Below are positions 1 to 6,079 of a stretch of DNA of 6,354 bases, one piece after another. Location: assembly GCA_039026595.1 (NCBI GenBank), contig JBCCMA010000176.1:1-6354 (forward strand). The letters are read 5' to 3'. Every line of letters starts with the position of its first letter. The first letter of the stretch is position 1. Under the pieces are notes generated by a model. It was given only the letters and a program-made list of their open reading frames with translations, was not told the origin of the DNA and did no database searches. A program made the position numbers and the translations under genes. The stretch comes from JBCCMA01 sp039026595 (GTDB lineage Bacteria > Pseudomonadota > Gammaproteobacteria > Steroidobacterales > JBCCMA01).

Positions 1-66
1 CAGTGCTCTGGCGGTCGCAAGGCCCACCACACCCGCGCCAATGACTAACGCGTCGACGCGATCCAT
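1..66 (-). CDS. FAD/NAD(P)-binding oxidoreductase, N-terminal fragment (cut by window edge)
   Basis: Only the first 22 codons are present; the gene runs off the left edge. Starting from the ATG at 66-64, the peptide begins MDRVDALVIGAGVVGLATAR. This is a beta-strand followed by the dinucleotide-binding glycine motif GAGVVG (residues 10-15) and the start of the alpha helix, as in the ADP-binding fold at the N-terminus of FAD-dependent oxidoreductases. The form VIGAGVVGLA is common in the D-amino-acid oxidase/L-2-hydroxyglutarate oxidase (LhgO-like) group, but 22 residues cannot fix the subfamily or the substrate. The start lies inside the 3' end of the pyruvyl transferase gene, with a 22-base overlap. 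I see no good Shine-Dalgarno in front of it, so translation probably depends on the gene upstream. Its place at the end of the operon suggests an oxidation linked to the same sugar pathway, which is inference. A Rossmann-type NAD(P) enzyme is the alternative. Confidence 0.75.
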   Translation of the reverse strand, partial: MDRVDALVIGAGVVGLATARAL

Positions 67-1370
67 CGGTCAAGTTGCCGGGCGATGTGCGTGTATTGAG
101 CATTCACCGCGGCGCGGTCCTGCTGCGTCTGGCGGGCAATGCGCTCCAGGGCGATATCTTTTGCGGCGAACAGATTGTCCAGACCCGTACAAAGGTCGCG
201 GCTGTCCATTGTGTCCAGCATGTGCGCAAACGCGCCCTGTCCCGCTTCAATCATCGCATCGCGCGCCTTGTCCTGATAGCACACGCTGAGCACCAGTCGT
301 TGGGCCAGCAGTCCGAGGATCGTACCGTGAAAGCGCGTCGGCACGATCACATGGGCAGATTGAATCACCGCCATCAGGTCCTGGGTTGTGCGCGGCGACG
401 CCACGTCGATTTGGCTGGCGCCAATTTTCTTGCGTTCATCCAGCAGCACGGCGAGGTCGTGGATGGCGTCCATATCGCGTGTCTGCGTCGGAAAAAGCAA
501 AACCCGATGGCCGAGCGAGCCGGCGTACTCCGCCAGCGTGGCAAGCGTTGCGAGGTAACGGCGGTAGCGAGTCGGGTCCTGGACGTACCAGTAGTCGCCA
601 TACACAGGCATTGGATTGATGGCGACGGTCCACTGCGGTGTCTCGTAATCGAGAGGTCGATCTGGAAAATCCAGGTTGCAGGCAAGGTCTGGACACACCT
701 CACCGCCAAGCCGGGCGGACGTGCCTTCAATGAGTTCGAGGGATCGTCGGTCGCGATAGGAATGAAAATGACTCTTCGCGATCGCGCGACGCACCATCAG
801 ACGACTCAGGGGTTTGGTGATGGGCCCGGCGCCAACACTTAAAAACACGCATACCGTCCCGGTCTGATTGCAGAGCTCGGTCCAGTTCAAGAGGGTGAAT
901 GGGAAACCCCATGTGCCGCCAAAGTTGTCGAGAAACTGATTGGATCCGGCAATGATCAGCAGATCGACATCCTCAAGCGCGGCACGCGCTGCGCGCCGGA
1001 ACGCGCGCTGGTCAGTCATATCACCGGGAAGTGCACGTGCCGACTCCAGTGCATCCAGCGTGCCCCGTATCAAAGGCAGGCGTCTGACCGAGGCTTTGAC
1101 CCCTGACGGCGCGGCCAGCGTCGACGCGCTTTTTGGCGCCGTTGGCGGCATCTTGTTGGGTGTGCCGCGCGGAACAAAACGCGCGGGGGGACGGATGGCG
1201 TGGGCATCCAGACCGTGCCGTTGGGCGGAGTCCTCCGGCACAACGGAAAACAGCGTAATGCGTGAGGCATTCAAAAGACGCCGCGCGCTTTGAATGGCCG
1301 CTTCCGTAATGGCCTCGTCGCCCAGATTGCCGTTGCCGTAATGGCCGAATATAGCAACGTGGCGAGTCAT
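45..1370 (-). CDS. Polysaccharide pyruvyl transferase family protein (WcaK/CsaB-like)
   Basis: The 441-residue product belongs to the family that moves a pyruvyl group from phosphoenolpyruvate onto a glycan residue as a ketal, giving surface polymers a negative charge. It is probably cytoplasmic; no signal peptide or membrane segment is visible. The family signatures are GHYGNGNLGDEA near the N-terminus (residues 9-20), AGSNQF (141-146), a central SVGAGP (178-183) and TRFHGTI (345-351) in the C-terminal half, where the conserved Arg and His lie. Residues 61-98 form a Pro/Ser/Ala/Lys-rich stretch that looks like a disordered linker inside the N-terminal domain and is longer than I would expect. 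The length is somewhat above the usual range of about 300-400, partly because of that stretch. The start ATG overlaps the stop of the deacetylase gene as ATGA. No strong ribosome binding site precedes it, which suggests coupling. The family is fairly certain; the acceptor sugar is unknown, and some members act on substrates other than pyruvate acceptors. Confidence 0.9.
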   Translation of the reverse strand: MTRHVAIFGHYGNGNLGDEAITEAAIQSARRLLNASRITLFSVVPEDSAQRHGLDAHAIRPPARFVPRGTPNKMPPTAPKSASTLAAPSGVKASVRRLPLIRGTLDALESARALPGDMTDQRAFRRAARAALEDVDLLIIAGSNQFLDNFGGTWGFPFTLLNWTELCNQTGTVCVFLSVGAGPITKPLSRLMVRRAIAKSHFHSYRDRRSLELIEGTSARLGGEVCPDLACNLDFPDRPLDYETPQWTVAINPMPVYGDYWYVQDPTRYRRYLATLATLAEYAGSLGHRVLLFPTQTRDMDAIHDLAVLLDERKKIGASQIDVASPRTTQDLMAVIQSAHVIVPTRFHGTILGLLAQRLVLSVCYQDKARDAMIEAGQGAFAHMLDTMDSRDLCTGLDNLFAAKDIALERIARQTQQDRAAVNAQYTHIARQLDRWIASTR

Positions 1371-2017
1371 GCGAGGGTGAGTTTCCGACTGTAGAACGCC
1401 TCCGCAAAGCCGGTTGGGCTTGCAGACTGAACCCCCCGAACCCTCGCCATGGCTTCAAAGGTGCCGCGCGTAAACCACTGCCGATGCTGCTGGCTCGGGA
1501 AGCTCGCCATCAGCATGTCGATCTTGGAGGTCAGTTGTTTGTCTGAAAGTGGAAAGAACACGTTCGGATTTCCCAGATCGCCGTCGTATTTGAGGATCTC
1601 GTACTCCAGGATCAGATGATCGCGAAACGTATTTGCGGTCAGTTCGCTCAATGTTCTGTGATCCTGGTGATGATCGTCACGGCAGGTTGTGAACACGAGG
1701 TCAGGTTCGAAATTTTTGTAAGTCTCGACGTGCGTCTTGATGTTCGACCCGTGCCAAGGGAAATGGCCGTTGCGAAAGCACTCAATCTCCAGATGCCAGT
1801 TCGGGTGATCGCCCATGAGTTGAGCCAATGCGCGGCGCGATTCGGCGGCACGGACCTCATCGCTGCTCAGAACGCAAAGTCGAAACTCAACGTCCGGGCG
1901 CTGGGCTGCAAACGCCGCCAACGTGCCGCCCATGGCGATCTCGATATCGTCGCAGTGTGCACCGAGGCAGAGCACACGCCTGATCTCGGGGCGTTCGACC
2001 AGCGGCAGCGTCAACAT
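1367..2017 (-). CDS. PIG-L/LmbE family zinc-dependent deacetylase
   Basis: The 216-residue protein has the fold-defining motifs of PIG-L deacetylases, which hydrolyse N-acetyl groups from amino sugars or sugar conjugates (for example GlcNAc-PI or mycothiol precursors). LCLGAHCDDIE (residues 16-26) matches the AHPDDxE signature with Cys in place of Pro. His21 and Asp24 are the expected zinc ligands and Asp23 the expected general base. RDDHHQDHRT (113-122) supplies the HxDH motif (His117, His120) with the third zinc ligand. No signal peptide is seen, so it should act in the cytoplasm on a nucleotide-sugar or lipid-linked intermediate. The length is normal. The start is supported by an AAGGA sequence 8 bases upstream. 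The gene overlaps the cytidylyltransferase gene by 7 bases and the pyruvyl transferase gene by 4. The natural substrate cannot be read from the sequence; an N-acetylated sugar of this pathway is the likely one. No aminotransferase or acetyltransferase is present in the window. Confidence 0.93.
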   Translation of the reverse strand: MLTLPLVERPEIRRVLCLGAHCDDIEIAMGGTLAAFAAQRPDVEFRLCVLSSDEVRAAESRRALAQLMGDHPNWHLEIECFRNGHFPWHGSNIKTHVETYKNFEPDLVFTTCRDDHHQDHRTLSELTANTFRDHLILEYEILKYDGDLGNPNVFFPLSDKQLTSKIDMLMASFPSQQHRQWFTRGTFEAMARVRGVQSASPTGFAEAFYSRKLTLA

Positions 2018-2817
2018 GGGTTCGGTCCTTCAGCGCTCGCCCACACTTCCCACGGACGCTCGCCGGACTCGTACATGTCATCGTATTTTTTCTTGTCTTT
2101 GAAGGTGTCCATCGCGCGCCAGAAGCCGTCGTAGCGGTAGGTGAGCAACTTGCGCTCGCGGATAAGCCGACGGAATGGCGCCTCGACCAGTTCGTCGCCG
2201 CGCTTGATGTAGTCAAAAATGGCGTTTCGAAATACAAAGAAGCCGCCGTTGATCAGCACCGAATCGCTTAAATAGTCGATTCCGGTGACCGTGCCGTCTG
2301 CGTCGGTTTCGATCTTGGACAGGCCGTTTGATGGCCGCACGGACACAAAGGTGGCGACCGCGTCGCTGTTTTTGAATCGTTCGATCAGATCGTTAAGCGG
2401 CAAGTCCGTCAGCGCGTCGCTGTAGTTGGCGAGGAACATCTCTTCCTCGCGAACCTCCTCGCGCACGGCCATTAACCGCTCGGCAATGTTGTTATGCAGG
2501 CCGGTATCGCGAAAGGTAATGGTCCAGTCAGAGATATCCGGTCCCAGCAACTCCACCTTGCGCTCGCGACGATCGTGCGTCGGCGTCATGATGAAATCGG
2601 TAGACAAGCACTCGTCGTAGGACAGGAAGAAGCGCTTGATCAGATCGCCGCGATAGCCCAGACACAACACGAAGTCACGATGACCGTGGAACGCGTAGTA
2701 TTTCATCAGATTCCACAGGATGGGGCGGTTGCCAACGCTGACCAGCGGCTTCGGCAGTCGATCGCTGTAATCGCGCAACCGTGTGCCGAAGCCGCCACAA
2801 AACAGCACCGTTTTCAT
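2011..2817 (-). CDS. Sugar-phosphate nucleotidyltransferase, glucose-1-phosphate cytidylyltransferase-like
   Basis: The 268-residue protein resembles RfbF/DdhA (about 257 residues), which makes CDP-glucose from CTP and glucose 1-phosphate. The N-terminal nucleotide-binding signature GGFGTRLRDYSDRLPKPL spans residues 8-25, with Lys23 as the conserved lysine. It is followed by PILWNLMKYY (32-41) and GYRGDLIK (54-61), both close to RfbF. YSD (132-134) stands where RfbF has YGD with a metal-binding Asp. INGGFFVF (189-196) and FWRAMDTFKDKKKYDDMYE (232-250), followed by PWEVW (255-259), match the RfbF C-terminus. Two RfbF features are absent: the EKP lysine motif just before INGGFF, here GIDYLSDSVL, and the GGRL after the DTG loop, here AERL at 112-115. 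The sugar partner, or even the nucleotide, may therefore differ. No CDP-glucose 4,6-dehydratase lies in the window. The start has a strong GGGAGG site and overlaps the preceding gene as ATGA. I am confident of the family and less so of CTP and glucose as substrates. Confidence 0.88.
   Translation of the reverse strand: MKTVLFCGGFGTRLRDYSDRLPKPLVSVGNRPILWNLMKYYAFHGHRDFVLCLGYRGDLIKRFFLSYDECLSTDFIMTPTHDRRERKVELLGPDISDWTITFRDTGLHNNIAERLMAVREEVREEEMFLANYSDALTDLPLNDLIERFKNSDAVATFVSVRPSNGLSKIETDADGTVTGIDYLSDSVLINGGFFVFRNAIFDYIKRGDELVEAPFRRLIRERKLLTYRYDGFWRAMDTFKDKKKYDDMYESGERPWEVWASAEGPNPC
2026..2030 (-). promoter_or_regulatory. Shine-Dalgarno of the PIG-L deacetylase gene
   Basis: AAGGA on the minus strand lies 8 bases before the ATG at 2017-2015, inside the last codons of the cytidylyltransferase gene. 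It supports this start over later codons and allows initiation independent of the overlapping gene. Confidence 0.65.
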
Positions 2818-4133
2818 GCCAGACCTCCCATTGCGCGCGGCCGATCGGCTGTCGCGAAACCAAACAGCGTGTTTTGCTCGGTACGCAGAGCGTCGATTTC
2901 ACGGCCCTGCGGAATCACGACATCGGCGCATGTGATGAGTTGATCTTTGGCCACGGGCCGGATCACTCGGCAGCCCTCGGATAATCCGATGGGGAGGCAG
3001 GCGTCTCGTGCGCTCAGTGCGTAGTCTTCAAGTAGCCCGTACGCGCAGTGGCCGCCCAGACCGTCGAGTACGTCGCCAACCGCGAGGTCTTTCTTTGCTA
3101 CGGCGATGGCATCGCAGACGGGCGCACCTGCCGGGCTGACTGCGGCGTCGTCGAAAAGGGCGGCGCGCGCGATGGTATTGGGTACGTCCAGCTGCGGAAG
3201 ATGGAACGGCGTGTAAAACGTATAAAGCGGCCCGTCCCCTTGCTTCAGATACCGCAGGTAGGCCTGCCGCATGGGGTCGTCAGTGCGCGCCAGAACAAAG
3301 ACGCCGTTACCCGGCGCAGCGCCAACCAGGAAATCGACGATGCCTTCGCCGGTGGGCCGCCGCGCATAAAATTCGGCGGCGTCATTAACGTGGGCAAGCG
3401 ATGGTCCGAACATGCCCCGCCGCCCAACGGACAGGCCCGTTGCGTTGGCCAGCACGGCCAATTCCATGGCGAGCTTGGTCCCGTCTGCAAAATGCGCGGC
3501 CGTCTGCGGCTTCTGGCCGTGCGCCTCGGCGAACGCGCGTTGGGTATCGGGCGTGCGGTACGGATCGAAAAACCCCTTAAGATTGCCCGCGACCACAGGC
3601 GTCAGGCCCAGTGAGCGAACATGGCGCAGGAGATTCATCGCCACGCCCGGTTCATCGCCATCGCTGTTGGTGTAGATCACGCCGCGCGCGCGGGCGCGGT
3701 GCGCGAGCAACGGCCCGATGGTGGCATCCATCTCCACGTTCATCGCGACGACGTGCTTGCCGTTGTCTATCGCATCAAGCGTTACGCGGGCGCCAAACCC
3801 GACAGAGCCCGTCGCCTCGACCACCACATCGATGTAGTCTGACGCTGTCACCAACTCTGCGACATCGGTGATGAACTGCGCGCCGACCGCGATGGCACAT
3901 TTTGCTTCGGCCTGTCGCAAAACCGTCCGCGGCGCTGAGACGCCGGCAAACGCGAACGCACCACGAGCGTGTTCCAGAGTGCGATTGGCGATCGCGACCA
4001 CGCGTAGGCCTGGTACGCTCTGTTCAATTTGGTAGGCGATCCGTCGCGCGCTGTAGCCCGCTCCGATCAGACCGACCCTGATCGGGTTTCCCGAAGCGGC
4101 GCGTTGGGCCAAAGCCGTGTCGACTATGTGCAT
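2814..4133 (-). CDS. NAD(P)-dependent oxidoreductase with C-terminal SAF domain (predicted homoserine-dehydrogenase-like)
   Basis: The 439-residue protein starts with a Rossmann domain: IRVGLIGAGYSARR (residues 18-31) carries the GxGxxA dinucleotide motif. VVVEATG (103-109) and NGKHVVAMNVEMDATIGPLL (124-143) follow, as in homoserine dehydrogenase and Gfo/Idh-like enzymes. SDGDEPG (157-163) and GTKLAMELAVLANATG (218-233) are further conserved-looking blocks that probably form the catalytic domain; Lys220 is a candidate catalytic lysine. The C-terminal part, about residues 342-407 (AIAVAKKDLAVGDVLD, later LPIGLSEGCRVIRPVAKDQL), has the spacing of a SAF domain, a small beta fold also found in sialic acid synthases. 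This matches the group described as predicted homoserine dehydrogenase with SAF domain (COG4091-like). Threonine-pathway homoserine dehydrogenases normally end in other regulatory domains, so a role in amino-acid synthesis is unlikely here. The gene lies 14 bases after the epimerase gene and overlaps the nucleotidyltransferase gene by 4 bases. Oxidation or reduction of a sugar or sugar-acid intermediate is my inference. The substrate is unknown. Confidence 0.85.
   Translation of the reverse strand: MHIVDTALAQRAASGNPIRVGLIGAGYSARRIAYQIEQSVPGLRVVAIANRTLEHARGAFAFAGVSAPRTVLRQAEAKCAIAVGAQFITDVAELVTASDYIDVVVEATGSVGFGARVTLDAIDNGKHVVAMNVEMDATIGPLLAHRARARGVIYTNSDGDEPGVAMNLLRHVRSLGLTPVVAGNLKGFFDPYRTPDTQRAFAEAHGQKPQTAAHFADGTKLAMELAVLANATGLSVGRRGMFGPSLAHVNDAAEFYARRPTGEGIVDFLVGAAPGNGVFVLARTDDPMRQAYLRYLKQGDGPLYTFYTPFHLPQLDVPNTIARAALFDDAAVSPAGAPVCDAIAVAKKDLAVGDVLDGLGGHCAYGLLEDYALSARDACLPIGLSEGCRVIRPVAKDQLITCADVVIPQGREIDALRTEQNTLFGFATADRPRAMGGLA
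2824..2829 (-). promoter_or_regulatory. Strong Shine-Dalgarno of the nucleotidyltransferase gene
   Basis: GGGAGG on the minus strand sits 6 bases before the ATG at 2817-2815, within the last codons of the SAF oxidoreductase gene. It is the best ribosome binding site in the window and fixes the start of the nucleotidyltransferase. Together with the ATGA overlap it suggests efficient re-initiation at this junction. Confidence 0.8.
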
Positions 4134-4147
4134 CGTAAAACCGCGCG

Positions 4148-5200
4148 TCAGGACGCCCAGCGGAGCGTCGAGTCGAGTTGACGGCTTGCGACCAGTGACT
4201 TGAGCTGCGCGATGCGCTTGTAGCGGTCGCCCTCATAGTCGTCGCGATTCAGACCGGTTTTGATATACGCATCGAGGATGGCGCGGGCGCCCTCGCGGGC
4301 GGTCCATGAAAGTGGATGCGCCGGAAACAGTGCGCGGTAGCGGTCAAAGTTGACGCGGTAGTTGCGAAGGTCCGGGCTGGCATTGCCCGCGAAGGTAATC
4401 TCGGAATCGGGAATGGTGTCGTGCACGATCTGCGCAAGCTGACGCACCTGATAGTTCTCGTCGTTGCGCCCGACATTGATCGCCATGTTGTGCACGGTCT
4501 CGCGCGGGGCTTCGAGCGCAGCGATCACAGCGCGGGAGATGTCCTCGATGTGGACCACCGGCCGCCACGGCGTGCCGTCGCTTTTCATCCGGACCTGACC
4601 GGTGGTGTACGCCCACGCCGATAAATTATTGAGCACCACATCAAACCGCATGCGCGGCGAGACGCCATAGGCCGTCGCATTGCGCATAAACGTGGGGCTG
4701 AAGCCATCGTTCGCCATGCGGCTGACATCCTGCTCGACCATCACCTTGGAACGGGCGTAGGGCGTGACGGGGTGAAAGGACGCGTCCTCGGTGAGGACGT
4801 CATCGCCCGCTGCGCCATACAGGCTGCACGAAGACGCAAACACGTAACGACGAATCCCAAGCTCGACGGCCAGCTCGGCCAGTCGAACAGACGCCTGATG
4901 GTTGATCTGATAGGTCAGGTCAGGATTGAAATCACCGAGCACATCGTTGGACAACGCGGCGAGGCTGACGATGGCGTCCACCCCGTCCAGATCTTCTTTT
5001 TCGATATCGCGAACGTCCTTGATCCGCTCGTCGACGAGGTCGGGCGCGTGGCCATAGGTGCTGTTCCGGTACAGGTCGCTGTCGATGCCAAGCACCGCGT
5101 GACCGCGCGCACGGAGCATCGGGACCAGCACGGTACCGATGTAGCCTTTGTGTCCCGTGACGAGCACGCGCATGGGCGTGGGGCCTTTGGTGATGGTCAT
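4148..5200 (-). CDS. NAD-dependent epimerase/dehydratase (extended SDR, nucleotide-sugar type)
   Basis: The 350-residue protein is an extended short-chain dehydrogenase of the nucleotide-sugar epimerase/dehydratase kind. MRVLVTGHKGYIG gives the GxxGxxG NAD-binding motif (Gly16, Gly19, Gly22), and Asp40 ends the second beta-strand, which suggests NAD rather than NADP. SLAALSND (residues 79-86) is the usual segment after strand 4. The catalytic set is SSCSLYG (123-129) and TPYARSK, with Tyr148 and Lys152. RPVVHIEDISRAV in the C-terminal half is the typical substrate-domain strand and helix. Length and motif order are normal and the gene looks intact. The start at 5200 is favoured by GAGG overlapping the stop of the glycosyltransferase gene, 10 bases upstream; the internal Met10 directly before the Rossmann strand is an alternative. 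Such proteins interconvert, reduce or dehydrate NDP-sugars; the particular reaction cannot be told from sequence. It could supply the 4-keto or epimerised sugar used by the downstream enzymes. Confidence 0.92.
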   Translation of the reverse strand: MTITKGPTPMRVLVTGHKGYIGTVLVPMLRARGHAVLGIDSDLYRNSTYGHAPDLVDERIKDVRDIEKEDLDGVDAIVSLAALSNDVLGDFNPDLTYQINHQASVRLAELAVELGIRRYVFASSCSLYGAAGDDVLTEDASFHPVTPYARSKVMVEQDVSRMANDGFSPTFMRNATAYGVSPRMRFDVVLNNLSAWAYTTGQVRMKSDGTPWRPVVHIEDISRAVIAALEAPRETVHNMAINVGRNDENYQVRQLAQIVHDTIPDSEITFAGNASPDLRNYRVNFDRYRALFPAHPLSWTAREGARAILDAYIKTGLNRDDYEGDRYKRIAQLKSLVASRQLDSTLRWAS

Positions 5201-5210
5201 CTTGAGCGCG

Positions 5211-5214
5211 CCTC
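5211..5214 (-). promoter_or_regulatory. Probable Shine-Dalgarno of the epimerase gene
   Basis: GAGG on the minus strand overlaps the TGA stop of the glycosyltransferase gene and lies 10 bases before the ATG at 5200-5198. It is short, but it is the only candidate in the 12-base gap and it favours the longer start over the internal Met10. Confidence 0.4.
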
Positions 5215-6079
5215 AGTAACTGGGATTGACCACTTCCCGGCCGAGGTCGGAGCGATAACTCCAGACCAGCCTCAGAAGGGTGCGGTAGGCCGACAGTTTT
5301 TCGCGCACGGGGAGGGCACGCCGCGCGATCGCGCGGCGATAGGCGAACATGCGTCGCCATTCCGGCCGATTGAGATCGCGACGACCGGCGCTCCAGAAGT
5401 GCTCCTGCCAGTCCTGGTCATCGCGATCGGCGCTGTTGCTGTCATCGTGCATTCGCCGATAAAACAACGGTTCGTCCAGCATGACGAACGTGCCCTGAAA
5501 CAGCAGATCGGCCATCAGAATCGTGTCAGCGGAAGGGAGCGATCCATCGCCCATCAGTTCCGTGTTAACGAGATTCTCACGGCGCATGAGCCCGTACAGA
5601 ACGTTGGTCAACCCCACCTGGCGCAGGAAGCGTCGGTAGCGATCACTGGGTCGGCGGTCTGTGATGTGAAGGTCGTCGTTATAAAAGCGCAGCGTGGCGC
5701 CGTCTTCGTTAATAAGGACGGTCGTGCCGGCGGCGAGTACCGCGTCCGGGTGGCGCTTGAGCGCGGCGAGACACTTCTCGTGCAGCGTCGGGTCGACCAG
5801 ATCGTCGGCGTTGTTCCAACGGAAGTAGGGTGCGGTCGCGCGCGCGAACAGGTCGTTGTAGTTTGCCGCCGCTCCGATGTTCTGCGGGTGGCGGTGATAT
5901 CGAATGCGCGCATCGCGCGCGGCATAGTCGCGGCAAATGACTTCGGTGTCGTCGGTGGAGCCGTTGTCGCCGATCAACAGCTCAAAGTCGCCGTAGGTTT
6001 GCGCGAGCACGGCGTCGAGGGCGGGCGCTAGAAACCGCTCACCGTTGTACACCGGCATGCCAATGCTGATCGTTGCCAT
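5213..6079 (-). CDS. Family 2 glycosyltransferase (GT-A fold)
   Basis: The 288-residue protein is a family 2 glycosyltransferase, which transfers a sugar from a nucleotide sugar to a growing glycan at the cytoplasmic side of the membrane. It opens with the typical strand TISIGMPVYNGERFL (residues 3-17), then LLIGDNGSTDDT (34-45), which binds the nucleotide. NNADD (89-93) stands at the usual position of the metal-binding DxD-type motif. In the C-terminal half are SADTILMADLLFQG (183-196), with an acidic residue where the catalytic base is often found, and FYRRMHDDSNS (206-216), a common closing motif of the group. No membrane helix is visible, so it is probably peripheral. The ATG at 6079 is the only usual start between an in-frame TAA upstream and the conserved N-terminal strand. 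Only a weak AAGAG precedes it. It is the first gene of the tight block after a 224-base gap. Donor and acceptor are unknown. Confidence 0.93.
   Translation of the reverse strand: MATISIGMPVYNGERFLAPALDAVLAQTYGDFELLIGDNGSTDDTEVICRDYAARDARIRYHRHPQNIGAAANYNDLFARATAPYFRWNNADDLVDPTLHEKCLAALKRHPDAVLAAGTTVLINEDGATLRFYNDDLHITDRRPSDRYRRFLRQVGLTNVLYGLMRRENLVNTELMGDGSLPSADTILMADLLFQGTFVMLDEPLFYRRMHDDSNSADRDDQDWQEHFWSAGRRDLNRPEWRRMFAYRRAIARRALPVREKLSAYRTLLRLVWSYRSDLGREVVNPSY

Noticed and set aside
75..842. Plus-strand open frame of 255 codons antisense to the pyruvyl transferase gene
   Set aside because: The opposite strand encodes clear pyruvyl transferase motifs across this region. The antisense product has no domain-like features.
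1021..1458. Minus-strand open frame of 145 codons overlapping the pyruvyl transferase and deacetylase genes in another frame
   Set aside because: Out-of-frame shadow across the junction of two real genes; low-complexity Arg/Pro/Ser content.
2011..2817. Calling this gene rfbF with CDP-glucose as the certain product
   Set aside because: The fold and end motifs fit, but the EKP and GGRL elements are missing and no CDP-glucose dehydratase gene is present, so the symbol was left empty.
3048..3614. Plus-strand open frame of 188 codons antisense to the SAF oxidoreductase gene
   Set aside because: Same reason: it mirrors a well-supported gene, and the product is Arg/Gly-rich without motifs.
4772..6031. 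Plus-strand open frame of 419 codons antisense to the epimerase and glycosyltransferase genes
   Set aside because: It lies wholly opposite two genes with intact family motifs. Its translation has no recognisable motif and looks like the mirror of GC-rich codons, which often leaves long antisense frames open.
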